Assembly (NCBI GenBank): GCA_013407085.1
Contig: JACCGJ010020294.1
Location: 50,416-114,415 of the forward strand
Origin: Atriophallophorus winterbourni
Taxonomy: Eukaryota > Platyhelminthes > Trematoda > Plagiorchiida > Microphallidae
DNA length: 64,000 bases
Direction: 5' to 3'
Shown here: positions 10,441-22,329 of the stretch, in pieces
How the letters are laid out: every line of letters starts with the position of its first letter
How positions within the stretch are numbered: the stretch's first letter is position 1
The notes under the pieces: generated by a model
What the model was told of the DNA's origin: nothing
The model's database searches: none
Seen by the model: only the letters and a program-made list of their open reading frames with translations
Made by a program: the position numbers and the translations under genes

Positions 10441-11654
10441 GGATAATTTGTAAAGTATTGTAAACCTAGGTAACAAAAGATTTATTTTTCATAAATTAAT
10501 CTCATTCCGAAGCCGCCATCCGTAGAATATTTATATTGACGCAAGTGTTCAGTTAAGTTTAGTATGGAAAGGACCGTTAGTGGCTAACGTGTCAATCAAG
10601 CGTCCAGAATTTCTTTCGGCGGAGAGATGATGAGAAGCTCACACCTTCGTTTAAACTTTTTTTTCTATTTGTCCATGTGAAATGTTAGACGATCGCGACG
10701 CCAGGTGATTATACGGAATCGGTTTAGGGAGCACCTTGTTATAATCGATGTTGGAAAAAGAAAAATCGGTTTCTCTTCAACAATTTCTAGCTAAATATAC
10801 GAAACAGGTAATATCGTCGAGAATTTCGAGTAGAGTAAGTCGGTTTTCAATATGTGTCTTAATGTGCCAATACAAACCTGTTCACCAGTAATTAGTTCGT
10901 ATAAATGATAAATTGGTCAATCATGGAATCTTACTAGTGTTTCCATTCTTGCAAGAAGCGGTAAAATCTTAATGGATTTATATAACTACATTTTCAGGAA
11001 AACAGTACGAAGTAGCTTTTTATCAAAGAAAATACGTATCTCAAATACAAGACCACTTAGAATAAGATGCGATGCCTTGTCATGTAAGCCAAAATATTTT
11101 GATGTACAATACTAGCCAAATAAACAATTAACCATCTCTAAGTCATAAGTAAACAGGAAACAGCGAAACAGATACATTTTAGCAACAATGACATCAAACG
11201 TTTACACGGAATATGTTGTCTACAACGATGAAATGCAAAAATGGATTCCAAATCTGGATGTCTCATTGAGGTTCGCTCCTACAACATTTTCTATGATAGA
11301 AATGAGGCAGCTAAGATCAAAACTGAGAGTTTCAACTACACGAGGATAAACCTCATGAGTATTCGAATTTCAAAAGGACGAAGCAAATTGCCAGTTTGGG
11401 TCACTCAGGGACGAATGTGCATACTGGGTGGTGCACTCTCTCGTCAGCAGTTACAAGATACATGCGCAATTGAAACATTTTTAAAACTTAAAGATTTTCA
11501 AGGATTCAATGGCGCATGGCCCCTGCGCAAGGATGACACGCAAAATAGTAAAGCGTTCCATATTTTTGGTTGCAAGTTTGTTAAAGCCGGGGCGGTTTTG
11601 GAAATAAGCTCACAATTCCAAACATGCTTTATTGGCTTCTCATATAGCCTCTGA
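10441..11654 (+). repeat. repeat A, longest uninterrupted copy, with an EVH1-like ORF start
   Basis: This unit recurs at 38745-39559 plus 41800-42570 (same strand), 44460-44795 (same strand), 46100-46730 (minus), 57930-58440 (minus) and partly at 1625-1930. Its first 700 bases are AT-rich and non-coding. At 11188 a reading frame starts MTSNVYTEYVVYNDEMQKWI, which resembles the beginning of an EVH1/WH1 domain (consensus A.V.VYD...KKWVP). One base over, the frame continues IEVRSYNIFYDRNE and remains open to 11654 (137 codons from 11241). Two other copies keep the same start with stops. I infer a captured and amplified 5' end of a host gene; the domain call is tentative. Confidence 0.5.
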
Positions 11655-12395
11655 CAACCAAGTTTAGCTTCTGGCCAGCACGCGCGGTCCTATGTGGCCC
11701 AGCGCAACTGGTTCTACTGACAGGGGAAATAGCGAAGGCGGCTGACTGACAACTCAAAACCAGCATGCTTCGGGCAGGTGGAGCTCGTATGCCCATAAAG
11801 TCGGTCCACCTAGGGGAAGAAAACCCCTATCTCAAACCTCCACGGCGTTAAGGCTACATCCAGTCATGGAAAAGGCTTCAGGATTCAACCTCTACGAAAA
11901 ATCCGGAGCCGGAGTCCCGTTAGCCAGTCCTAAGTTTCAGTCAACTTCGCCCTACCAACTCCTGCGACTGCATCGTTCTCCAAACGTTTCAGCCTAGCTG
12001 TTCCTTTGGTTCAGGTAGTGCCGTGGAGAGGGAGCATTTGCTGCGTGGGCAACAGCTAGTTCTCCCCTTTTAACTGCCCTGGCGTACATCACAACGCACC
12101 AATGGAGAGGACACTCCATTCCACTTGTGCGGATAATAACACGGGAAGCAGCAGATACCGCTTAAAAGCTATGGCTCGATTGGTGTAGAGCTCAGCGCCT
12201 AAGGTTGCTTTTGACGGTGGGAGAGATTTCATGTCTCATTGGCCGGATACCGCCCGCCTCAAGCTAAGCAGCCCCCAGTCAATAAGGTGCCGTCTCGCCA
12301 CGGTCTGCTATCCTCACTGGGTGCATGGGGATTAGGAATCAACCGACAAGCAGACACTTTTATTCGCACCAGCAAAACGAACTACTAAAAAACAA

Positions 12396-13090
12396 ATGTC
12401 ATTTCTCAAACTGCGAACCTGAAACGTCCGGTCCATGCTTCTTGAATTTCATGACGGCGACTAGAATATCAGAGGCGTAAGAAAATCTGCGTGATTAACA
12501 ATGAGCTCAAGAGGCTGAATGTGGACGTGTCTGCCCTGCATGAGACGCGATTACCAGACACTGGTATACCAACAGAAACAAATTACACATTCTTTGTAAA
12601 TAAAGGGGTTTCGATGAGCCTCAACTGCATGGAGTTGGGTTTGCCGTTCGAAAAGACCTACTAAAAGCAGTGGGAGCTAACGGATTTTAACTCTAAATCT
12701 GAAGTGCATTACTGGTACTATTACGTCGGTCAACGTTTATGCACCGACACTCTCTGTGACACCTGGTGAAAAAGACGCTTTCTATCATAACCTCTCAACA
12801 GTCCTCAAAAAGATGCCACAAAGAAACTGTGTAGTGAACTGGAGGTTCGGTGTAGGTAAATCCAATGAAAATAGACAAATACTTTTAGAATTGTGCACAC
12901 AGTTCAGTCTTTGTGTAAGTAACACTTTCTTACGAACAAAACCACAGCATAATTTCTCTGAAAACATACTCACTATAAGCATTGGCGTCAGCTTGATCTT
13001 ATTCTTCTTAGGCGCACTAATATAGGAAGCGTACTTCTCACCAGATCATATCAAAGCGCAGACTGTGACACTGATCATTCACTGGTCTGT
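12396..13090 (+). pseudogene. RTE endonuclease domain, broken
   Basis: Across frames the plus strand reads an NVRSM block near 12420, ELKRLNVDVSALHETRLPDT near 12510-12560 (the catalytic ET of APE nucleases lies in LHETRLP), SVNVYAPTLSVTPGEKDAFY near 12730-12785, and ELCTQFSLCVSNTFLRTKPQ near 12880-12950. The usual GDFNAR box is eroded to NWRFGVG. The CDTDHSLVCAKLNLHH block near 13070 is the family's DH motif at the C-terminal end. Order and spacing agree with an RTE endonuclease. Confidence 0.75.
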
Positions 13091-13131
13091 GCAAAACTGA
13101 ATCTTCACCACACGAGATTTCACGCATCAAA

Positions 13132-14290
13132 TTGTCTGCTAAGCCTAGGATAGACGTCACTCACATGTGCGAAACAAATCTAGCTACGCGATTTGCAAAA
13201 GCCTTCACAGCCGAGTTCAGCAAGATAACCCCACTCGAATCGGCTTCAAAAAACTGGGAATCGATAAAAAGCTGCATATGCCGAGTCGCACTTTCCACTT
13301 TCGGTCCGAAGAAAGCTCGAACGAGCGACTGGTTCGAAGCAAAAGCTTCTGATGAGAAACGGTCAGCATTCTTCAGGTTCAAAGTCATGCCAACAGATGA
13401 AAACTTACGACTTTTAAGAGAAGCTATAAATATGGTAAAACAGACTGCAAGGCGATGTGCAAATGACTATTGGACAGAAATTAGCCTAAGTATCCAAAAA
13501 GCTGCGGATACTGGAAATTTTCACTGTTTGTATGATGGGATCAAGAGAGCCATTGGTCCAAACAAACTTAAAACGGCTCCCATTAAGTCTGCATCTGGTG
13601 ACCTGATTGCGGACAAAACTCAGCAGATGGAAAGATGGGTAGAGCACTTCTATCCTTTCTACTCTAGGGACAGTACAATTTTACCGCATGTACTTGAAAA
13701 TACCGAGCGGTTCCCGACTATTGAATATCTATGTACTCCCCCTACTCTTGATTAGCTCAATAGGATCGACCGCTTAGCGAATGGGGAGGCCCCTGGTGAC
13801 GAATTTATTCCACCTGAGCTCATCAAATGCTGTAGAGCAGCATTATTACAAACGCTTCACCATTTGCTTCTTCAGTGCTGGCAGGAGGAGTGTGTCCCAC
13901 CAGAGATGCGAGACACAAAGGTCATCACGCTATTTAAGAATGAAGGAAATAGAGGCGACTGCAACAATTACAGAGGAATCTCCCTTCTGAATGCTGTAGG
14001 CAAATTGTTTGTTGAAGTCTTACAGATCCGACTGCAAGTTTTAACTGATAGAATTTACTCCGAATCTCAATGTGGCTTCCGCAAGGGAAGATTAACCGTT
14101 GACATGATCTTCTCCCGGAGACAACTTCCAAAAAATTGTCGGGAACAGCGTATGCCATTATACGCTGTTTTGGTTGATATAACGGAGTCATTCGACTACG
14201 TCAATCGTGAAGTTTTTTTTAAATTGCTTGATTTGATAGGCTGCCCCCAAGACTTCTCAAACTCGTTATTTCGTTTCACTCAGGCATAAA
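13132..14290 (+). pseudogene. RTE reverse transcriptase, N-terminal and palm region
   Basis: The 207-codon frame from 13132 covers the linker (WFEAKASDEKRSAFFRFKV) and GNFHCLYDGIKRAIGP. After a TAG at 13753 the same frame continues RLANGEAPGDEFIPPELIK (consensus NGKAPGxDGIPxE). The 13864-14289 frame has DTKVITLFKNEGNRGDCNNY followed by RGISLLNAVGK, then QCGFRKGRLTVDMIF and YAVLVDITESFDYVNRE (consensus DLTKAFDxVNR). It ends in FTQA before a frame change. These are RT blocks 0-4 of the RTE clade. Confidence 0.85.
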
Positions 14291-15452
14291 GGGCTCAGTC
14301 CATTTAACGGTTTTAGCTCAGAAGCCTTTGAAATTTGCCGAAGCGTCAAACAAGGGTGTGATCTTGCTCCCTAGCTGTCCGGCATTTTCTTAGCTCTGTT
14401 TCTGAAGCACGCGTTCAGGACGAAAACAAAGGAATTAACCTGCGCACGCGAAGTGGTGGCAAGCTTTTCAACCTAAACCGGTTGAGAGCACAAACCAAGG
14501 CACGAAATGTGCTCATCCGTGACCTTCTGTTTGCCGACGATGCAGCCTTTATTGATCACCTCAAGAGCACCTCCAGTCTCTAATTGACTGTTTTTCGTCT
14601 TTGACTAAGAATCAGCATAAACAAGACCAAAATCCTTGGTTAAGGTATTGTATCCCCTCCCAACTGTCAGCTTGAACCAATACATCATTTCACATACCTT
14701 GGTTCAACCATTGCGGATAACCTCTCGCTAGACGAGGAGAATGATAAGCGGATTGGCAGAGCAGCTGTCATTCTGTCCCGATTGAACTCTAGTGTTTTAT
14801 GTAACCGCAAGCTGACTGTGAAGACAAAGATGATGTTATACGGCGCGTGAGTACTGAATGCTTTACTGTACGGCAGTGAAACCTGGACCACCCACGCGAG
14901 ACACGAAGGGAAGCTGAATGCTTTCCATCTACGAAGCATCCGTCGTATCTTCAACATATCGTGGATGGACAGATTGACTAATGATGAAGTGCTTTCGAAA
15001 GCTGGTCAACAGAGCATGTTCACCCTATTGCGACAGCTCCGCCTGCGCTGGCTTGGTCATGTATACAGAATGGAATGATCCGAAAGATCTACTCTATGGT
15101 GAGTTGCATTTGGGAAGTCGACCATTGAGCAGACCACATTTGCGGTACAGAGACGTTTACAAAATAAATATGAAAGCTCTAGGCATTGACCCGGCGATCT
15201 GGGTAGAACTTGCTGTTGACCGCTCACATTGTAGGCAAGCTGTGGAGGAGCAGATACAGCTCTTTGCTGCTGAACGCAGATCACGCCGCCAGCTTGCAAC
15301 TGATGCAATGCAACCTAGTTCTAACTATCGTTACCAGTGATGCGAGAAAGATTGTTCCTACCAAATCGGACCGCTTAGTCATTCAAAAAGCTGTAGAACA
15401 CGAAAATTCATGTGATTGTGATGTACATCCATGGTCGACATCAACCGAATGA
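14291..15452 (+). pseudogene. RTE reverse transcriptase C-terminal half with zinc-binding tail
   Basis: Frame-broken blocks are VKQGCDLAP near 14347 (consensus VKQGCVLAP), RDLLFADDAAFIDH near 14520 (the ADD catalytic pair), FTYLGSTIADNLSLDEE near 14690, LYGSETWTTH near 14865, and IRRIFNISWMDRLTNDEVLS to RWLGHVYRME near 15070. The last part reads RSRRQLATDAMQ; in sibling copies it continues YLCERCGRDCSSRIGQFSH, a CxxC..H zinc motif found at the end of some RTE proteins. In this copy the motif is degraded. Confidence 0.75.
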
Positions 15453-15479
15453 GGCCAACAACAATAAAAGGAATAGAGA

Positions 15480-16860
15480 ATATAAAACGTAATGCTCACG
15501 ATTGATATTCTTTTATTTGTGTAAGTCAAATGTCTCCTTAAAAATCGCCAGGCAAGGAGAGTTCATCACATGTTGGGGTATGGAATTACAAAGGAATATT
15601 GCACATCTGGCGAAAAAATGTTGCCGACAATCAATACCGGAAATTGGGACGTGAAGGGATAGAATAAGTCCGCGTGTCACTTTCCCGTCACACCAATCAA
15701 TTAAGTGTTCTAGTGGATGTACTTCGGTAGACACAATTCTATAGGTCAGAATAATATCGCGTCGTAGCCTCCATTGGTTAAGGTCACATAGACCGAGACG
15801 TTTCTATATTTCGTTGTACGGAACATTGTGAAGACTCATCACTAACTTTGTCGCTCTGGGATAGATTTTATCAAAGAGAGCAATATCTTTGCCCAGATAA
15901 GGGGCCCAGACCTCTACCGCATACTCCATCGTAAGTCGAAGGTAGACGTTTATTATCATTGTTAACGTTACCAGCGAGAATCTTCCAAATATTCTTCGAA
16001 ATATACCTATCAATCTGCTGGCCTGTCTATATATATTCTAGCAGTCACTGTGCTCTTCAGGTTTAGACGTATCCACCCTCCAATATTTTTTTCAAACGAG
16101 CTCCATGTCAAGTTTTCAGTTCTTAATCGATATGTCCAAGAAACGTTATTGCCAAGTTAGTGCATATTACGTTTCCGTATGTTGGACATTCATGGACACC
16201 CAATTTGACACGTTGTCCAAATCCATTTGCAGTTTCTCACAATCATTTAAAATAACTGATTTGCGTCCAAATTTTCATATCATTCGCGAACAGGACCATT
16301 TTGGATGATATGCGGGTGAAATAAATCATTTATGTATATGAGAAAAAGGAGTTGGCCAAGCACGGATCCTTGTGAAACTCCGCTGAATGATTTGAACAAT
16401 TGGGACAGGACTCCGTTCACATTAAAACGGTCGTATCGATCGGACAAGTGGTCGCACAACCATGAGAGGAGTGGTTCACATGTTCCTAAACGTATCAAGT
16501 TTTGAAGAAGCAAATTATGATTTTCTCTGTCAAAGTCCTCATGAATGACTAAGTATCAGTCGTGAATGCAAGAACTGATAACCAACTCCTTCGTCCAGTC
16601 GTCTAGCAGAAGATTTTGTTAGACAAGAGCGATGAGATAGAAATCCATGCTGCACTGGCGAAAACAAATTGTGCAATTCAAAGTGTGCAACCAATAACAG
16701 GTAATAGTGTGACGTGAGGATAATTTGCAGCGTCAGATCGGCAGCCTCCTTTGCAGATAGGTGTAATCACGCCGGACTTACTATCATTCGGTACCACCCA
16801 CATAAGAATCACATAGTTGAACAAATCAAGCGGCTTCTTTATTAACGCTACGCCACGGCA
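15480..16860 (-). pseudogene. CR1 reverse transcriptase remnant
   Basis: Minus-strand blocks are SGVITPICKGGCRSDAANY near 16730-16790, GVSQGSVLGQLLFLIYINDL near 16320-16380 (RT block 5), NVYLRLTMEYAVEVWAPYL near 15900-15960 (RPxMEY block), DKIYPRATKLVMSL and a C-terminal FKETFDLHK near 15520. It closely resembles the CR1 at 42575-44370. Its 5' part is lost at about 16860, where the gypsy LTR starts, and no continuation is found beyond the other LTR. Confidence 0.8.
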
Positions 16861-16865
16861 GTAAT

Positions 16866-18210
16866 TAGTTGTAAATATACCCAATATATATTATTCGCAA
16901 CACTGCGGAAACATACTTTCAACCTAGACATACAATGAAAGTTACGACACTTTATATTTTAAACGTTATTAACGCTAAACGCAAAAACAACTTTGCAACA
17001 TCGCAGTGATGTTATTCTCCTGAGAAATCAGTTCATTTGCAAGTTACGACGATGTAATTACGCACACACACAAATACTTCGACGTTTTCTATCTTTGTTA
17101 CATGGAGCAGTTCTTGCGCTGACCTTGAAGAAGAATGTCCTGTGCCCGTTTTAGCACACAGCTTTCCAATTAGTAATTCAAAGTAATTCAACTTTGAATA
17201 CTTTGAATTACTTTGAATACGTAATGGAAAGCTGTGTGCTAAAACGGGCCTCACTTGAGCAACAAAAACAATATGCGTTATTGCGTTGCAGCTAATGATT
17301 TTCTTCAAATATCTCACCACCTAAACTGAATATTAAAAATAAATTAATCCACCAAAATATTTTGGCGCTCAGATCCTGATCCCTCACACATCACTCCCGG
17401 ATTCTAGCGGTTTGCCGTCATAAGGTGGCAACAGTAAGATCAGGTTTAGTGATCTCTAAAACAGTGTTATAGTGGTAACCAATAAGTATACTTGTATTCC
17501 ACTTTTAAATAGGTTTCTAAAAATGAACCACGATGATCAAATACAAAATCACATAGTGATTCTTGATCAAGCACTCAAGGCGCTTATGAACGACCAATGT
17601 ATTTTGATGCTCATATCATAATCCCTTTAATACACTAAAATCACTCATCTTTATGTGGAGACAAACATTAGTGTATTGAAAACGTCAACACATTAAAGTT
17701 GCTGCTGTGTGCCACTGTTGGGAAAGGTTGATAAAAACAACCTGTTCAACCAAATGAGCTCACGCTAATCTAGACTGGGTTTGGACACATGACCATGAAC
17801 AAAAAGCACATTTGCATGTATTTCCGTAACACAAACCCCACGACCGGTTTCGTGCTGTTTGCAGTCATCAGTTAGGGACAGTAGGATCAGGATCCGCATG
17901 TGCTCGAAACAGTGGAAGAAAGGGAAGTATCACATGGAAGTCAATTTTGGTCAAATCTCATTCACCGTAGTAACGTCTATTACGTTATCCATCGAGGCTT
18001 CGTGGACATTCAATCTATCGTTAAACATGTGAACCCCGCGATTTCAAAAACTTGTCGATTTTTTTCCGATTCGTCCTTGACGTTCATCATTCAAACGTTA
18101 CCGGCGTTTAGCGATGAATGCCTCTGCAATAGTGGAAGTCAATTTGCCAAACGTGTTCATTGCACACATGAAAAAATACTAGACATCACACAATAATTCT
18201 ATATAAGAAA
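16866..18210 (+). repeat. left LTR of the gypsy element
   Basis: It aligns with 20812-21860. Both start TTAGTTGTAAATATA..CCAATATATATT and end near ATCACACAATAAT. This copy is longer because of two insertions: a hairpin-forming piece at 17144-17224 and about 220 bases at 17621-17842. Near its 3' half both LTRs share a frame beginning MLETVEERxVSHGSQFWSNL. It has no known function and probably reflects shared descent. Two GTTTGC..CATCAGG-type stem-loop motifs occur on the opposite strand near 17405 and 17850. Confidence 0.75.
17144..17249. repeat. hairpin: inverted duplication inside the left LTR
   Basis: Positions 17144-17168 and 17225-17249 are perfect 25-bp reverse complements, each holding TTAGCACACAGCTTTCC or its complement. 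The loop holds units of AATTCAAAGT and ACTTTGAATT, the same kind of short repeat that ends CR1 copies in this window. The right LTR has only the 3' arm (around 21080-21118), so the 5' arm and loop are an insertion specific to this LTR. Confidence 0.85.
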
Positions 18211-18689
18211 GTCACGTTACCTAGTATCAGACCAGTGTCTCTTCACATATTTTTTCCATTACTCTATCTTTCGCTAACATGCGACGCAACTAACTAAAAG
18301 CAAGTTAACGGAGACGATAACATCAACAGGCAGCGAACAACAGTAGTGCCCTTTTCTCCATTTACATGTCTGCTTCTTCTCCTAACTTGATTGTACTGCA
18401 CAACGCCGCCACTTCAGAAAAGATAAGACTCGGATTACGAACGTTATCATGTGAGCCATTACGAGGATGCCTAAATGACCAAGACGTCGCTAGAACGCAG
18501 TCGTCAGAAAACACCGCTAGGACTTAAACCAAACTGGTGAGCGCGAAGAAAATCACACAGTGAGTTCTTTCTGATCATTTGACTTTTCTACATTCTATTA
18601 ACATTTACAAGCCATAACGCACATGAATGAGCCTCAATTGGATTTTTGCCTGGTGACAATTAGTATGAACGTTTTCACTATTCCCTAGT

Positions 18690-19290
18690 TCTGGACTCAA
18701 AATCCAGAGCTGTGGTTCATGCAGCTAGAATCCTACTTCGAGATAAAAAGTATAATACAAGATATGCTCAAGATTCAATATGTGATTAGCTCACTCACAT
18801 GCGGATCATTGTCCGTAGTTCAATATATTTTGTTAAAAACCATGTACTTACAAGGATCTAAGAGCAGCCCTGATCAGGCGACTCACAGCGTCCGAACTAC
18901 ACCGTATTCAGCGGCTTTTGACACAGGAAGAGCTAAGGGATCTGACTCCGGTCCAACTTCTCCGAAGCATGCTAGCATTGGTCAGCTTCACCACGATCAA
19001 AGAGCGCTTCTTGTACCAGCTCTTCCTGCAACGTCTATTCAGTACCTGTTAAAATAATATAGGCTAAATGGTTGGTATAACACAACCAGCGGAAACGGCA
19101 GACAAGAACGTCCAGATAAGTGAACCAACTGTTAGCACGGTAATGAAGGCGGATCCAGCTGACGACCAGTACAGTCGTGGCATCCGCAGTTTTGAAAATC
19201 AGCTTAACATACTTATGAGGGATAAGAGTCTCAAGGGGCGTCGCATTTCAAATAGACGAGGTTTCTGTTGTTAACGCTCTGGAAGTAGAT
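18690..19290 (+). pseudogene. gypsy gag, frame-broken
   Basis: From about 18705 the plus strand reads WFMQLESYFEIKSI, then KIQYVISSL, a capsid-type start. After frame changes near 18890 it gives EELRDLTPVQLLRSM then LVSFTTIKERFLYQLFLQRL near 19000-19040, the middle of a CsRn1-type gag. LNILMRDKSLKGRR follows near 19205. No zinc knuckle is seen, which agrees with its absence or decay here. A possible primer-binding site TGGTGACAATTAG is at 18652. Confidence 0.7.
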
Positions 19291-19299
19291 CACGGAATT

Positions 19300-20720
19300 G
19301 TTCTAAGCCATGCTCATTTCAAAAAGTGGGAAACTCGAATGCCAGGTCGTGATGGCGACCGCGAAGACTGGCATTTGTCACAAGGGTATCCTGTTTTATT
19401 TACGAGATGTTAATACAAACATGAAGTTCCTCGTCGATACTGGAACTTAGATAAGCGTGATAACTCAACGGTCACAGGACAGAAACGGATTATCCAGTAT
19501 CGTGTTGCGCGCAGTTAAAGGTACAGCTATACGCACATACGGTAAAAGACTCCTTATCTTCAATTTAGGCCCTCGGTGACATATCGATTGAGTTTTCACT
19601 ATAGCCGATACTCCTAGTCTTATACTGGGCTTGGATATATTCCAACACCACAGTATTGTGGTAGACTTTAGTCGGCGCAAACTGATAGATGGCGTAACGA
19701 ACCTGCGGAGATTATAGACTTCGAATAAGCTCACGAAACCGGATAGCTATCCAAACCCGCATTTGCATGAGTTCTCCATTTCCCCGCATCATGAACGAGT
19801 ATTCAGCAAGACAGATCTTGTTCATGCGTATCACCAAAATCCGGTACACCCAGCGGACGTGCGAAAATCTCTAGTGACCATACAATTTTGTCTCTTCGTG
19901 TTTATCACGCATGTCGTTTGAATGGACCAGGTTACGCATGGACTGGATTTCGTCTTCGTCTACATCGACGACATTCTGGTTGCTAGTCGTTCCCAAGAGG
20001 AAAACACACAACACCTCAAACAACTGTTCAAACGCTTACGTCATTACGGGGCGGTCATCAATCGCTGCAAGACGCAATGCGGACAGGAATCCTTCGATTT
20101 TCTTAGTCATCACGTCAACTCTGAGTGTATTGAACCCCTCAGCGACAAACGTGACGCCATTAGAAGATTTCCACAGCGTGGCACACTCTCACTAAGCGAA
20201 GCAGGTTTGTTGGTATGATCAAATTATATCGCTGCTTCATCCCAACGAGTTCAGATCTATGTCAATGCATAACGGACCCACTGAAATTGGACAAAAAGCA
20301 GTTCCGAATGGACGAGTCAGGTGAACATTCTTTCAAGAATATCAAGCAGGAATTGGTCAAAATGGCGTAGCTAGCACGCGTCAATCCATAAAACACACTC
20401 GTACTATCAACAGATGCACCCTGTGTCGATGTCAGTGGCGTGCTACAACAGAGAATAACAGCAAATTAGTACAAGTCGCATCCTTCTTAAAGAGGCTACA
20501 ACCCACAGAGCAAAATTATAGCACGTTTGGTAGCGACATTATGGCGGTGTATCTGAGTATTAGACACTTCCATCACTTATTGCAAGGATGTGAATTCGAG
20601 ATACCCACAGATTGAAGGCCATTGACCTACGCGCTATCTTCTGTGTTTGACAAGTGCAATCCACGTCAAATACGACCATTGGACTACATCGTCATTATCT
20701 GTCCCCACAGTTTCGAATAA
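19300..20720 (+). pseudogene. gypsy pol: protease, partial RT, RNase H
   Basis: MKFLVDTGT near 19422-19448 is the aspartic protease active site, with a stop just after it. SLILGLDIFQHHSIVVDFSR near 19615-19675 is the end of the protease domain. RT is joined from FSKTDLVHAYQN.VHPADVRK near 19800 straight to MDQVTHGLDFVFVYIDDILV near 19922, losing the PFGL..RMPFGL region. YIDD is the catalytic box. RNase H is recognisable in NTLVLSTDA near 20395 and HFHHLLQGCEFEI near 20570. Integrase is absent. Confidence 0.8.
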
Positions 20721-20811
20721 TTCATCAGCGATCATTTTAAAATAATAAAATCTCGATCAAGTGGCGTACTTGTAAATACTTCGCCGCAGCAGTAAGCAGT
20801 TATTTTTATTA

Positions 20812-21865
20812 GTTGTAAATATAACCAATATATATTGGTCGCAACACTGCGGAAACATACTTTCAACCTAGACTTACAATGGAAGTTACGACACTTTTTA
20901 CTTTAGACGTTATTATCGCTAAATGCGAAAACAACTTTGCAACATCGCAGTGATGTTATTCTCCTGAGAAATCAATTCATTTGCAAGTTACGACGATGTA
21001 ATTACGCACACACACAAATACTTCGACGTTTTCTATTTTTGTCACATGGAGCAGTTCTTGCGTGTGACCTTGAAGAAGAATGTCCTAACGTAATTGGAAA
21101 GCTGTGTGCTAAAACGGGCCTCACTTGAGCAACAAAAACAAAATGCGATATTGCGTTGCAGCTACTGTTTTTCTTCAAATATCTCACCACCTAAACTGAA
21201 TATTAAAAATAAATTAATCCACCAAAATATTTTGGTGCTCACATCCTGATCCCTCACACATCACTCTCGGATTCTAGCTGTTTGCTGTCATCAGGTGGCA
21301 ACAGTAAGATCAGGTTTAGTGATCTCCAAAACAGTGTTATAGTGTTAACCAATAAGTATACTTGTATTCCACTTTTAAATAGGTTTCTAAAAATGAACCA
21401 CGATGATCAAATACAAAATCACATAGTGATTTTTGATCAAGCACTCAAGGCGCTTATAAACGACCAATGTATTTTGATGCTTATATCATATCGCGACCGG
21501 TTTCGTGCTGTTTGCAGTCATCAGTTAGGGACAGTAGGATCAGCATCCGCATGTGCTCGAAACAGTGGAAGAAAGGGGAGTATCACATGGAAGTCAATTT
21601 TGGTCAAATCTCATTCACTGTAGTAACGTCTATTATGTTATCCATCGAAGCTTCGTGGACATACAATCTGACGTGAACACGTCAACCCCGCGATTTTCAA
21701 ACACGTGTCGATTATCCTTCAGTTTCACCATTTCAACATCAACGGCATTTTCCGATGAATGCCTCTACAATAGAGGAAGTCAATTTGCTAAATGCGTTTA
21801 TTGCACATATGAAAAAATACTACACATCACACAATAATGTTATATTATCAAATCACGCTACCTTA
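20812..21865 (+). repeat. right LTR of the gypsy element
   Basis: This is the direct repeat of 16866-18210 without its two insertions, so it represents the more ancestral length, about 1.05 kb. Just upstream, 20725-20800 (ATTCATCAGCGATCA through TCTCGATCAAGTGGCG) matches 31845-31890 and 63545-63620. Those are probably remnants of a related element's 3' end. Confidence 0.75.
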
Positions 21866-22135
21866 ACTTTGTCCATAACATGTCTCTACCGGTTGTCAAT
21901 TTGATCTGAATTGTTAATCAATTTTGTGCCAAACGGTTCAAGTTAGGCCCTCGTAACGTTGGGTTTCGTTGACCGACGTCGATGAATTACATATCGATCG
22001 ATAACAACGGATATTGTACATCTTTTTATTTTTAAGTGTATGTGGTCGCTTGAACCGTTCTCGTTTAATCCGAATTATTACTGGTTCGCGATTATAATCA
22101 TCTGTCGCGTCTGTGTTTTTTGCTCATTGTGTAGT
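21866..22135. other. no recognised feature
   Basis: The stretch lies between the gypsy right LTR and the tail of the next CR1. No repeat match or coding signal is seen. Confidence 0.4.
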
Positions 22136-22329
22136 TCCGAAGAACTCAGAACTCAGAAAATGTTATGGTAGAAAAAGCAGTGAGCGTAACAATAACCATA
22201 GGATGACAAGGTATATGGAATATATAAAAAATATAAAATATCTAAAAAATTAATAGGGACAGTCACATACCGCATGGTTCGTCATGAACTCATCGAGTTT
22301 GGAAGCGAAAATCTCAACAGATTCTGAGC

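Larger units (their letters stand above)
11655..15475 (+). mobile_element. RTE-type non-LTR retrotransposon, nearly full length, inactive
   Basis: The unit has a GC-richer 5' region (11655-12395), an endonuclease (12396-13090), a reverse transcriptase (13132-14290 and decayed to about 14960) and a C-terminal region ending near 15452 with a GGCCAACAACAATAAAA 3' end. Related 5'-truncated copies of its last few hundred bases sit at 25125-25687, 23524-23677 (minus), 35330-35530 and 60330-60540 (minus). RTE elements encode endonuclease and RT in one protein. Several stops and frameshifts make this copy dead. It directly follows repeat A at 11654. Confidence 0.8.
16862..21865 (+). mobile_element. 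Ty3/Gypsy LTR retrotransposon, internally deleted
   Basis: Two long direct repeats (about 16866-18210 and 20812-21860) flank a plus-strand body with gag, protease, part of RT and RNase H. The order gag-PR-RT-RH and the gag sequence WFMQLESYFEI fit Ty3/Gypsy elements of the CsRn1 type described from trematodes. No integrase is found between RNase H and the right LTR, and RT lacks its middle, so the element is defective. The LTRs have diverged in indels as well as bases, so the insertion is not recent. Confidence 0.8.
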
